Both the position numbers and the translations under genes were made by a program. Of a stretch of 64,000 nucleotides of DNA, positions 40,240 to 47,892 are shown piece after piece. Position 1 is the first letter of the stretch. The number at the start of each line of letters is the position of its first letter. Where the stretch lies: the NCBI RefSeq assembly GCF_024582815.1, contig NZ_CP102099.1:496001-560000 (forward strand), read 5' to 3'. The notes below the pieces were generated by a model. It was not told the origin of the DNA. It saw only the letters and a list, made by a program, of their open reading frames with translations, and did not search any database. This DNA is from Acinetobacter colistiniresistens. Lineage in GTDB: Bacteria; Pseudomonadota; Gammaproteobacteria; Pseudomonadales; Moraxellaceae.

Positions 40240-40888
40240 GGCTGAGTTTCTCCGACTCCAGATTTTCTCGCATCTGTCTTAATAAAGGATAACATTGAGT
40301 AGGCTTTGCGCTTTGTAATAGCATGGCATGTACCGTTACAACATTGGTCTGTGTCGGCGTGAGATAAATACGCAATCTACGATCTGCTGCATCATCTCGC
40401 CAACTCAATCCATTATGCATAGCGCATTCAGTCAAACCCGCTTCCAATAAATAATCTTGTACTTGAGGGAGTGTGACCGAGATAGTGACAGACCCTGCAT
40501 AGACTAATTGTATTTCCTCAAATAAAGGATCAATGTCAGGTAAAGCATCTTCGCCATACCAGATCAGGCCTGAATTTTCCATGACTGCATAAGATCTTGC
40601 ACATACACTTTTCGGTGCGCGCTGTTCAGGCTGAGCAGGAATACGCTGACAATGCCCATCTTCTGCGGCAAACTGCCAACCGTGATAGGCACAGACCAGA
40701 CTTTCACCCTGTACCTGCCCCAAACTTAAACGCACACTACGATGTGGACAACGGTTTTCCCAGATTTGAACATGACCCTGCATGGAACGCCAGACAGCAA
40801 CATCTTTCCCCCTCACCAGAACCTGCTCTACCTCACCTGTTTCGATCAGTATAGAAGGGACTAACGGAATCCATTGACCTGTAATCAT
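40232..40888 (-). CDS. Free-standing Rieske [2Fe-2S] protein with vestigial oxygenase domain
   Basis: A 218-residue protein starting at the ATG at 40888, which has GAGG 9 nt upstream; an ATG two codons earlier and a TTG further up are too close to it. The Rieske domain is intact: RCPHRSVRLS and VCAYHGWQFA give the CxH-x16-CxxH ligands, followed by GHCQRIPAQP and GLIWYGED. After it the usual catalytic domain is reduced to about 100 residues and has no D-x2-H-x4-H motif. One stretch (RRLRIYLTPTQTNVVTVHAMLL) still resembles a beta strand pair of the catalytic domain in the neighbouring subunit (CLFIQPLSETHIRAHLLMIL). It should be the electron-donor subunit of the pair. Confidence 0.85.
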   Translation of the reverse strand: MITGQWIPLVPSILIETGEVEQVLVRGKDVAVWRSMQGHVQIWENRCPHRSVRLSLGQVQGESLVCAYHGWQFAAEDGHCQRIPAQPEQRAPKSVCARSYAVMENSGLIWYGEDALPDIDPLFEEIQLVYAGSVTISVTLPQVQDYLLEAGLTECAMHNGLSWRDDAADRRLRIYLTPTQTNVVTVHAMLLQSAKPTQCYPLLRQMRENLESEKLSHA

Positions 40889-40930
40889 GCCCATTTTCCT
40901 CAATATAACTTAAACCACTTTGCCCAATTT

Positions 40931-42109
40931 TTATTTTGGCAATACACCTTGCACGCCTTGTACATAGAAGTTCATTTTGTCGAGTTGCGCTTCGGTATAA
41001 GCACTGCCCGCCTTAACAAATTCTTTACCGGCCTGTGTATATAGAGGGCCAGCAAATGGATTCAATTTGCCTGCTTTAATCGCATCACGACGAGCTAATA
41101 CCATCTTTTTGGCATCCGCAGAGACCGCTGTGCCAATATTTTCAACATTGATCGTGCCTTCTTTTACACCAGAGTAGATCGGTGCGTTGCTCCATTTTTT
41201 CGCAGCAACATCTTTCAGCACTTTGTCGTAAATCGGATCCCAATGTAGTACCGCAGCACCCAATTGCGCATCGCCACCAAATTTACCCATATCTGAGTTC
41301 CAACCTAAGCCCCAAACACCTTTTTGTTTGGCTGCCTGAACAACTGCTGGCGAATCAGTATTTTGTAATAACACATCACAACCTTGTGAAATCAAAGCCA
41401 ATGCAGCATCACGTTCTTTACCCGGATCAAACCATGAACTCACCCAAACCACCTGTGTCGTGATTTTTGGATTAACACTACGCGCGCCAATGGTAAAAGC
41501 ATTGATATTACGCACTACTTCTGGAATGGGGTAAGAACCGACAAATCCAATTTTATTGGTCTTACTTTTGCTTCCTGCCAATACACCCAGTAAATAAGCC
41601 CCTTGATAGGTACGAATATTATAGTTGCCCATATTCTTGCCAGACTTATAGCCCGTCGCATGCATAAATACGGTATTCGGATAAGTACGTGAAACTTTTT
41701 CCATCGCATTCATATAGCCAAATGAAGTTCCGAAGATCACTTTATTGCCTTGCTGCGCCAGATTACGAAATACTCGCTCTGCATCTCCCGTTTCAGGCAC
41801 GTTGGCAACAAAGGTGGTTTTTACTGCTCCTTTCAGATCTTTTTCAGTGCGAATGCGCGATTGATCATGTGCATATGTCCAGCCATGATCACCTGGCGGA
41901 CCAATATAAACAAAGGCTGCTTTGAGTGGATCAGCCGCATAAGCTGTAGTCAGCATTGTTGCTGTTGTTGAAACAGCCCCTACGGTGAGTAAACCACTAC
42001 TGGCCGCACGAAATGCCGTCTTTTTAAATTTTGAGAATAATTTTGAAAATAATCCCTGCGGGCTTTGATCGCGTAACGTATTTGGATTTGTGTTCATTTC
42101 AATAGACAT
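40931..42109 (-). CDS. BMP-family ABC transporter substrate-binding protein (purine/nucleoside type)
   Basis: A 392-residue binding protein with a long signal region (about residues 1-58, basic stretch SKLFSKFKKTAFRAAS then TTAYAADP). The mature fold is PnrA/Med-like: KAAFVYIGPPGDHGWTYAHDQSR at the start, VIFGTSFGYMNAMEKVSRTYP, IRTYQGAYLLGVLAGSKSKTNKIGFVGSYPIPEVVRNINAFTIGAR, and DVLLQNTDSPAVVQAAKQKGVWGLGWN. Proteins of this family bind nucleosides or purine bases. GGGG precedes the ATG at 42109. It is the first gene of the operon that continues with the Rieske genes. Its membrane partners are encoded at 32058-35727, so the transport system flanks the oxygenase. Confidence 0.9.
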   Translation of the reverse strand: MSIEMNTNPNTLRDQSPQGLFSKLFSKFKKTAFRAASSGLLTVGAVSTTATMLTTAYAADPLKAAFVYIGPPGDHGWTYAHDQSRIRTEKDLKGAVKTTFVANVPETGDAERVFRNLAQQGNKVIFGTSFGYMNAMEKVSRTYPNTVFMHATGYKSGKNMGNYNIRTYQGAYLLGVLAGSKSKTNKIGFVGSYPIPEVVRNINAFTIGARSVNPKITTQVVWVSSWFDPGKERDAALALISQGCDVLLQNTDSPAVVQAAKQKGVWGLGWNSDMGKFGGDAQLGAAVLHWDPIYDKVLKDVAAKKWSNAPIYSGVKEGTINVENIGTAVSADAKKMVLARRDAIKAGKLNPFAGPLYTQAGKEFVKAGSAYTEAQLDKMNFYVQGVQGVLPK

Positions 42110-42199
42110 CGCATTACCCCAACTTTGTTATGGTATAAACGCCAGAAAATAAAATTGCTCGAATCGCAATGATCTATTTTCCAGAATATATAGAGGTAA

Positions 42200-42222
42200 A
42201 ATGCAACGTTTGCGCCAACGTT
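42200..42222. promoter_or_regulatory. PurR/LacI-like operator sequence upstream of the BMP operon
   Basis: CAACGTT occurs at 42204-42210 and again at 42216-42222, joined by TGCGC. AACGTTTGCG equals one half of the E. coli PurR box, and CGCCAACGTT equals the other half but for one base. Thus two overlapping half-matching LacI-type sites lie about 90 bp before the start codon. The regulator is not in the window. Confidence 0.45.
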
Positions 42223-42361
42223 CCGTTTAATATTTTTAATTGATCATTTTTAAATAAAGGTTATACAAAAAGTAGAATAGACCATTCTTTAAATTAAAAA
42301 TAAAATTTATAATAATCAAATTTTTAAAATAATTTTTTTAGCAACTGCTACTTTCTCTTAC

Positions 42362-42378
42362 GGTGCAATAATCGCACC
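42362..42378. promoter_or_regulatory. Inverted repeat GGTGC-N7-GCACC upstream of the BMP operon
   Basis: GGTGC (42362-42366) and GCACC (42374-42378) form a dyad in the 353-bp gap between the BMP gene and the DMT gene. The arrangement is the reverse of an NtrC site. It may be a LysR target or belong to the DMT side. The rest of the gap is AT-rich. Confidence 0.35.
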
Positions 42379-42462
42379 AAAAAGTAATTTCTTTATCATG
42401 ACAATTATTTTGCACAAGTGTGGAACATTTGGTAGACCCACACCTGCATCAAAATCGTATTT

Positions 42463-43380
42463 CTAATTCCGAAGTAACTGCCTAGCCTTTGCAGGAGTTT
42501 TCTTCTGCGCCATGACAATACCCACCAAAATCATCACGCCACCAATGGTATGGTAAATCGTCCAGTGTTCCGAAAGCCACAAGCTCGCAATAATGGCCGT
42601 GAATACTGGCATTAAATTCATAAAAATGCTGGTGCGGTTTGGGCCAATTGCCTGTACAGCTAGCATCCATAACAACGGTGCAATCAGTGAAGGGAACATG
42701 CCTGCATAGAAAACACTTGCTGCATTTTCAGCATTAATACCATCTAGGCCAAACCAGAGCAAGAATGGGATGTGATACAACAAGGCAAAAGCAATTTGTA
42801 CATAGAGACTGGTCAGCAATGGCAATTGCAGCTGCCACTTTTTCAGGAAAACACCATAAAAGGCATAGAAACCTACTGCGAGTACCATCACGCCATCCCC
42901 CCAATGCCCACCTTGTGCAAATAGACTGGAAAGATGCCCTTGACTCATCACATAAAGTAAACCAGCAAAAGACAATAGGCTGCCAAAGAGCGCAAAGCGA
43001 TTCGGCGCATCTTTTAAAATAAAATAAGAGATAAAGATGGTAAAGATCGGGACAAAAGCATTCACAATGCCCATGTTGGTTGCAGTAGTATAGTGTGCTG
43101 CAGTGTAAGATAGGCCTTGATATAATACCATTCCAAAGGCACTGAGTACCGCCAACTTAGGAATATACGGTTTGATTAAAGCACGTTGTTTCCATACCTT
43201 GGGCAACATGAATGGTGTTAAAATCAGAAAAGCCACAAACCAACGATAAAAACTAATACTGACGGGTGAAATATAATCAGCCACATAACGAGTCACCGCA
43301 ATATTCAGCGACCAAATCAAGACGGCAATCAAGGGCAAGACAAAGGCCCATTTTTGGTATTTACTCAACTGACCCATCAT
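42463..43380 (-). CDS. EamA/DMT-family transporter
   Basis: A 305-residue membrane protein with ten helices in two EamA repeats (about residues 10-140 and 155-290). Motifs: LIWSLNIAVTRYVADYISPVSISFYRWFVAFLIL in repeat 1 and APLLWMLAVQAIGPNRTSIFMNLMPVFTAIIASLWLSEHW in repeat 2. The start is taken at the ATG at 43380 behind GAGAAA; the frame stays open to 43425. Members export amino acids or other metabolites, and the substrate is not evident. It precedes the BMP operon on the same strand with a 353-bp gap, so it is likely separate. Confidence 0.85.
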   Translation of the reverse strand: MMGQLSKYQKWAFVLPLIAVLIWSLNIAVTRYVADYISPVSISFYRWFVAFLILTPFMLPKVWKQRALIKPYIPKLAVLSAFGMVLYQGLSYTAAHYTTATNMGIVNAFVPIFTIFISYFILKDAPNRFALFGSLLSFAGLLYVMSQGHLSSLFAQGGHWGDGVMVLAVGFYAFYGVFLKKWQLQLPLLTSLYVQIAFALLYHIPFLLWFGLDGINAENAASVFYAGMFPSLIAPLLWMLAVQAIGPNRTSIFMNLMPVFTAIIASLWLSEHWTIYHTIGGVMILVGIVMAQKKTPAKARQLLRN

Positions 43381-43482
43381 TTTCTCACAATATCTCAGCA
43401 ATGCTATATTGTGAAAGATGTCCAAAATAATTGAAATATTGAATTTCAGACATTTATATCGCGCTCACGACATCTGTTATGC

Positions 43483-44148
43483 TTAGAATAGCTCCCAAGC
43501 ACGCATGGCGTGTTCAACCACCCGATGCAATTGTTCAACCGTCGCACCATCGCGTGCCTGAATAGTTAGCCCCTGCACAACCGTTGCATAAAAGTCTGTC
43601 ATTTCCTGTAAAGGAGCTGTTGCTGCCAAGTCCCCATTGGCAACGCCCTGCTCTAAACGTTCAAACAGTTTCTGCTTGGTTTGCAAACGTTTTTCCAGAA
43701 TATTATGTTGTACTGCCTGGGCATTATCCGAGCAGTTCATGGTTGCAACAACCAACATACAACCTGCTGGTTTATTCGGTTGAGCCAAACGTTTGACGTT
43801 GTCATATAAATAAAGCTCAAATGCAACTTTGGCGGTTTTGGCTTCTAAAAAAATAGGAATTATCGGGCAAGCTTCATGTGCCAAATAATAATCGATGCAC
43901 TTATAAAACAATCCAGCTTTATCACCAAAGCTACTATATAAGCTCGGTGCAGTCAGCTCTAGCGCTTGTGTCAAATCACTGATTGACGTAGCTTCATAAC
44001 CATGCTCCCAAAATAACAACATCGCTTTTTCCAAAGCCTGCTGCTCGTCAAAACACTTCGGACGACCACGCTTCTTTTTCAAGCTATCATCACATGGTGT
44101 TGGCAGAGGATCAGGTGCATTTGTCATAACAGTCACAGGTATTTTCAT
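43483..44148 (-). CDS. TetR/AcrR family regulator of the adjacent MFS pumps
   Basis: A TetR protein of about 221 residues (start at 44148; 44127 is equally possible since neither has a clear ribosome site). KKKRGRPKCFDEQQALEKAMLLFWEHGYEATSISDLTQAL is a typical N-terminus with an AT-hook-like RGRP, followed by the recognition helix TAPSLYSSFGDKAGLF. The C-terminal part contains AGCMLVVATMNCSDNA, seen in YxaF/LmrA-like TetR_C domains. It is divergent from the MFS gene at 44273. Operators in the gap, one touching the presumed start codon, suggest autorepression. Confidence 0.88.
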   Translation of the reverse strand: MKIPVTVMTNAPDPLPTPCDDSLKKKRGRPKCFDEQQALEKAMLLFWEHGYEATSISDLTQALELTAPSLYSSFGDKAGLFYKCIDYYLAHEACPIIPIFLEAKTAKVAFELYLYDNVKRLAQPNKPAGCMLVVATMNCSDNAQAVQHNILEKRLQTKQKLFERLEQGVANGDLAATAPLQEMTDFYATVVQGLTIQARDGATVEQLHRVVEHAMRAWELF

Positions 44149-44160
44149 AACGATCACTAT
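44147..44160. promoter_or_regulatory. Weaker copy of the TetR operator over the tetR start
   Basis: ATAACGATCACTAT, the inner 14 bp of the operator found at 44199-44220 with mismatched outer arms. It overlaps the ATG at 44148. Confidence 0.45.
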
Positions 44161-44198
44161 CAAACTAATTGACGCAGCAACATTAATCAACTATTTTA

Positions 44199-44220
44199 TT
44201 TTATAGCGATCATTATAAAA
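44199..44220. promoter_or_regulatory. TetR operator, copy 1 (tetR/MFS1 gap)
   Basis: TTTTATA, then GCGATCAT, then TATAAAA: a 22-bp dyad centred on GATC. The same design recurs at 45640 and 45696. On the minus strand it contains TATAAT, so a bound repressor would cover the tetR -10 box. Confidence 0.7.
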
Positions 44221-44272
44221 CTTATTATTTTTAAATTTTATTGTTATCCGACTAACAATAAACGGAATTTTT

Positions 44273-45505
44273 ATGGAAAACTCATCTGCAACTGAGATCA
44301 GCTCACTGGAGTCAAACCCTTCGCAAGGGAACTGGCTCGCGCTGCTTTCAGTGACATTCAGTGCCTTTGCTTTAGTTACGGGTGAATTTCTTGCCATTGG
44401 CGTACTCAACGACATCGCACGGGATTTCCAGATCTCAGTGGGAACAGCGGGTCTCACGGTTTCGTTAACTGCAATTGTGGGTATGTTCGCTGCTGTGCTG
44501 ATTCCAATTTCAGCGAAGACACTCGATCGACGTAATTTGCTCTTGCTGCTCACTCTGTTCATGATTGTTGCCAATCTTCTTACTGCATTTGCGCCTAACT
44601 TTCTCCTGCTTTTAGTCGGGCGCATTATTTTGGGCGTTGCTGTTGGAGGCTTCTGGGCCACTGCGGTTGCTTTAAGCGGCCGTCTTGCACCCCCTCATTT
44701 ACCCATTGCCAAAGCTACCGCATGGGTCGCGTTCGGAGTCACTTTAGCCAGTGTATTGGGTGTTCCCATGGGCACCTGGCTGGCTCAATATAATGGCTGG
44801 CAAACCTCTTTCACGGCGATTTCATTGATGGGGATACTCCTGTTTATATTCCAGTATCTATACCTGCCTCAATTGAAACCCGCATCTTCCCTACGCTGGA
44901 AAGAGCTTCCGATCCTGCTACAACATCAGGCTGCACGTAAAGGACTGATTATCTTTCTTTTTATGGGTTTCGCACATTTTGCAGCTTATAGTTATTTTTC
45001 TGCCTTTTTTAAGCATGAACTGGATTTCTCTGAGGGCTTGATTAGCCGTTTACTGCTGGTCTATGGGATCGCAGGGATTTTTGGCAATATTTTTGCGGGC
45101 TACCTCGGACAGATCAATATTCGTTATACCTTCGCAGTGAGTGGTATTGCCTTCTTGTTTGCCTTTCTCAGCCTGCCGCTGTTTGGCACCCATATCATCT
45201 CTGCAATCATATTGACTGCCGTGTGGGGCTTCGCTTATGGCATTATTCCAACTGCAGTCAACATCTGGATGTTTACCCATGCACCCGAAGCCGTTGAAAA
45301 AGGCATGCCTATGGTAACATTGACCTTTTTAATCCTGATTGCGCTAGGCAGTATGTTTGGCGGCATTATCGTTGATTATTTTAATGGTACGATCTTATTT
45401 TTTGCCATGCTGCCCTTGGTCCTCTGTTCTCTGGTATTGATCTTTACGCTGGCACGCGGCTTAAACAATCCTAAAAACCATTATCAAAACAATAACACAG
45501 GCTGA
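44273..45505 (+). CDS. MFS efflux transporter, paralog 1
   Basis: A 410-residue 12-helix transporter of the NepI/AraJ/YdhP group. It has the shared pattern ALVTGEFLAIGVLNDIARDFQISVGTAGLTVSLTA, the loop LDRRNLLLLL, GRIILGVAVGGFWATAVALSGRLAP and GVPMGTWLAQYNGWQTSF. Proteins of this group export drugs, purine nucleosides or sugars. It is a paralog of the product at 45772, to which it aligns end to end (both end in ARGLNNPK or AKGLNNPK). It is divergent from the TetR gene with the operator in between. Confidence 0.9.
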   Translation: MENSSATEISSLESNPSQGNWLALLSVTFSAFALVTGEFLAIGVLNDIARDFQISVGTAGLTVSLTAIVGMFAAVLIPISAKTLDRRNLLLLLTLFMIVANLLTAFAPNFLLLLVGRIILGVAVGGFWATAVALSGRLAPPHLPIAKATAWVAFGVTLASVLGVPMGTWLAQYNGWQTSFTAISLMGILLFIFQYLYLPQLKPASSLRWKELPILLQHQAARKGLIIFLFMGFAHFAAYSYFSAFFKHELDFSEGLISRLLLVYGIAGIFGNIFAGYLGQINIRYTFAVSGIAFLFAFLSLPLFGTHIISAIILTAVWGFAYGIIPTAVNIWMFTHAPEAVEKGMPMVTLTFLILIALGSMFGGIIVDYFNGTILFFAMLPLVLCSLVLIFTLARGLNNPKNHYQNNNTG

Positions 45506-45639
45506 GATAGAACCTGTCTGTGGTCAATGATGAATGGTCGCCGCTATAGTACGATAAGTTAAGGCGACCGTATTGATTGCTTTCTGTTCCAGCATCCATT
45601 TCCCCGACCATGCAAATTTATAATAAGCCTTACAGATAT

Positions 45640-45661
45640 TTTTATAATGATCACTATAAAA
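45640..45661. promoter_or_regulatory. TetR operator, copy 2 (MFS1/MFS2 gap)
   Basis: TTTTATA, ATGATCAC, TATAAAA: the same 22-bp dyad as at 44199-44220, in the opposite sense at the variable bases. Confidence 0.68.
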
Positions 45662-45695
45662 ACATTTGACGACCTTCTATTTATGCACTATTTTA

Positions 45696-45717
45696 TTTTA
45701 TAGCGATCGTTATAAAA
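45696..45717. promoter_or_regulatory. TetR operator, copy 3 (MFS1/MFS2 gap)
   Basis: TTTTATA, GCGATCGT, TATAAAA, 34 bp after copy 2. The flanking CTATTTTATTTTATAGCGAT block is the same as at copy 1, so this stretch was probably duplicated together with the MFS gene. Confidence 0.7.
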
Positions 45718-45771
45718 AATTAATCAATTCTTCACCCTTTTGTCATGCTACTGACAAATAAGGATATTCAC

Positions 45772-46986
45772 ATGGAACAATCCACCTCTTCAGACACCCG
45801 ACCCACTGAAACTACACAAGGAAGCTGGTATGCAATTTTAGCGGTAGCTGTTGCTGCCTTTGCACTGGTCACCAGTGAATTCTTACCTGTGGGCGTCCTC
45901 AATAGTGTCGCGACCGACTTGAATATTTCAGTAGGCACAGCGGGATTAATCATTACCTTACCTGGTGTTATGGCTGCAATTGCAGCGCCGCTCTTGCCCA
46001 TTTCCGTGAAACAGCTTGATCGACGCTATGTATTGATCTTGCTGACCGCAATTATGGTGATCGCCAATACCATTACTGCTTTTGCAGATAGCTTCAATGT
46101 GTTATTGCTTAGCCGCTTGGTACTGGGGATTTCAATTGGCGGCTTCTGGGCCACCGCCATCGCGTTAAGTGGCAAACTTGCACCCGCACATTTGCCAATT
46201 GCCAAAGCTACTGCGATTGTCATGGCTGGTGTTACTTTTGCCACTGTACTCGGTGTTCCAATCGGGACTTGGCTCAGTGAATTCTATGGTTGGCGCAGCG
46301 CCTTTGGAATTACCGCTGCCATCGGCTTAGTGGTGTTAGTACTGCAACTGATTTTCTTACCTGCACTAAAACCTGAATCTGCCATTCATTTACATGATCT
46401 GCCCGCCCTACTCCGTACACCAAAGGCGCGTAGTGGTATGTTGATTGTCCTGTTAATTGGTCTAGCTCACTTCTGTGCCTATAGTTATTTAGCGCCTTTC
46501 TTTAAAAATATTGCAGGCTTTGATGGTACCACCATCAGTTCATTGTTGTTGCTCTACGGTATTGCAGGTATTTTTGGTAATGCATTTGCTGGCTATAGCG
46601 GCAATTTAAATGTGCGCTATACGCTCGCCTTTGTCGGGATCTGTTTTGTAATCGTATTTTTCGGCTTCCCGATTTTCGCGACTCACCAGTTTGGGGCAAT
46701 TGTATTGACTGCTTTATGGGGGTTTGCATTTGGTGCCTTCCCGACTTCAGCCAATATCTGGATGTTCGTGCATGCCCCTCACGCTGTTGAAAAAGGTATG
46801 CCGCTATTTGTAGGGATGTTCCAAGTGATGATTGCCACGGGTTCATTACTCGGCGGCTATGTGGTTGATCATTTCAATGAAAATATCTTAATTTATGGTG
46901 TAATTAGTTTTGTTGCCTTGGCATTGATCAGTATCTTCACTTTGGCCAAAGGCTTGAATAACCCCAAAGTGACTTTCGAAAATTAG
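45772..46986 (+). CDS. MFS efflux transporter, paralog 2
   Basis: A 404-residue 12-helix transporter starting at the ATG at 45772 (AAGGA 8 bp upstream; a start at 45745 lacks one). It has the same blueprint as paralog 1: ALVTSEFLPVGVLNSVATDLNISVGTAGLI, LDRRYVLILL, SRLVLGISIGGFWATAIALSGKLAP, GVPIGTWLSEFYGWRSAF. It has two TetR operators of its own upstream. The AraC gene follows after 14 bp, so that regulator is probably co-expressed. Confidence 0.9.
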   Translation: MEQSTSSDTRPTETTQGSWYAILAVAVAAFALVTSEFLPVGVLNSVATDLNISVGTAGLIITLPGVMAAIAAPLLPISVKQLDRRYVLILLTAIMVIANTITAFADSFNVLLLSRLVLGISIGGFWATAIALSGKLAPAHLPIAKATAIVMAGVTFATVLGVPIGTWLSEFYGWRSAFGITAAIGLVVLVLQLIFLPALKPESAIHLHDLPALLRTPKARSGMLIVLLIGLAHFCAYSYLAPFFKNIAGFDGTTISSLLLLYGIAGIFGNAFAGYSGNLNVRYTLAFVGICFVIVFFGFPIFATHQFGAIVLTALWGFAFGAFPTSANIWMFVHAPHAVEKGMPLFVGMFQVMIATGSLLGGYVVDHFNENILIYGVISFVALALISIFTLAKGLNNPKVTFEN

Positions 46987-47000
46987 CATGAGATCCTCAA

Positions 47001-47774
47001 ATGAAGCATGATGTTGCTGAACAATTTCCATTCTTGCACGGTATAGAAGTCCATGAATTTCTGTATCAAAAGGATGATATTGTCACACCTCATTCTTCAC
47101 TTTGGGGCGATTTCAATTTCAGTCTGAATGGGACTTTAGAGTTTGATATTGAAGGTAAATATTACCTATCACCCCCCAGTTATGGATTATGGTTACCCCC
47201 ACGAACCGAACATCAATCACTGCCGGTTGAGCATGAAATTCATTATATCTGTATTCGTCTACATCCGAAGTTTGGCGATTTTTTGGGTGCTGAATGCCGT
47301 TGTTATAGTATCGAACCATTTTTGCGGGCCTTGGTACTGCAGATCCTTGAGCAGCAAAAGCAGGCTGCTGCGCCTGAATATCGTGAACATCTGCTTCAAG
47401 TTCTGTTGGATCAACTGAAACAAGCACCCGCTTATTCTCATTACCTCCCACAAAGTAGCCACCCGATCTTGGCTCCTATTCTGGAAAGACTGGCAGATCC
47501 AGATCAATTTAATCAAAGCCTGCAACAGCTCTTACAACAGTTTCCAGTCAGCGAACGACATGTATTACGCCTTAGTCAGCAGGAATTACAACTTTCATTA
47601 TCTGAATGGCGTAATCGCGCCAAAATCATTTTTGCCATCAATCAGATTCGGCAAGGCATGACCATCAAGCAACTGGCTTTTACGCTGGGCTATCATCATA
47701 GCTCCAGCTTTATTGAATTCTTCAAACGCTATACCGGGCAGACGCCAATTCAACTCAAAAATTCAGCAGTCTAA
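47001..47774 (+). CDS. AraC-family transcriptional regulator
   Basis: A 257-residue regulator. The N-terminal cupin-like domain (about residues 10-110) has HSSLWGDFNFSLNGTLEFDIEGKYYLSPPSYGLWLPPRTEHQS, the sensor fold with the PPRTEH motif. The C-terminal double HTH (about 165-255) ends IKQLAFTLGYHHSSSFIEFFKRYTGQTPIQ, the AraC signature. It lies 14 bp after MFS paralog 2. It could activate the pump or a separate target. Confidence 0.9.
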   Translation: MKHDVAEQFPFLHGIEVHEFLYQKDDIVTPHSSLWGDFNFSLNGTLEFDIEGKYYLSPPSYGLWLPPRTEHQSLPVEHEIHYICIRLHPKFGDFLGAECRCYSIEPFLRALVLQILEQQKQAAAPEYREHLLQVLLDQLKQAPAYSHYLPQSSHPILAPILERLADPDQFNQSLQQLLQQFPVSERHVLRLSQQELQLSLSEWRNRAKIIFAINQIRQGMTIKQLAFTLGYHHSSSFIEFFKRYTGQTPIQLKNSAV

Positions 47775-47892
47775 AACAAATCTTTGGTTTTACTTATTAT
47801 TTGTATGGATTCATATCAAGAGGATTGCACTCTGAAGCAATAGCAGTTAAAACAAACAGGTCTTGTCACAACAACAAATTAGGACGCATTCC

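Noticed and set aside
39325..40888. The two Rieske genes as one gene broken by a frameshift
   Set aside because: Each has its own start. The order Rieske then catalytic fits a break, but both carry reduced versions of the other domain, so together they are longer than one intact oxygenase; this looks like two diverged copies rather than a single broken gene.
42362..42378. NtrC binding site
   Set aside because: The half sites are in the order GGTGC...GCACC, opposite to the NtrC consensus.
44191..44661. A 156-codon minus-strand frame opposite the first MFS gene
   Set aside because: It is antisense to a clear MFS transporter and reads through the operator; no family resemblance.
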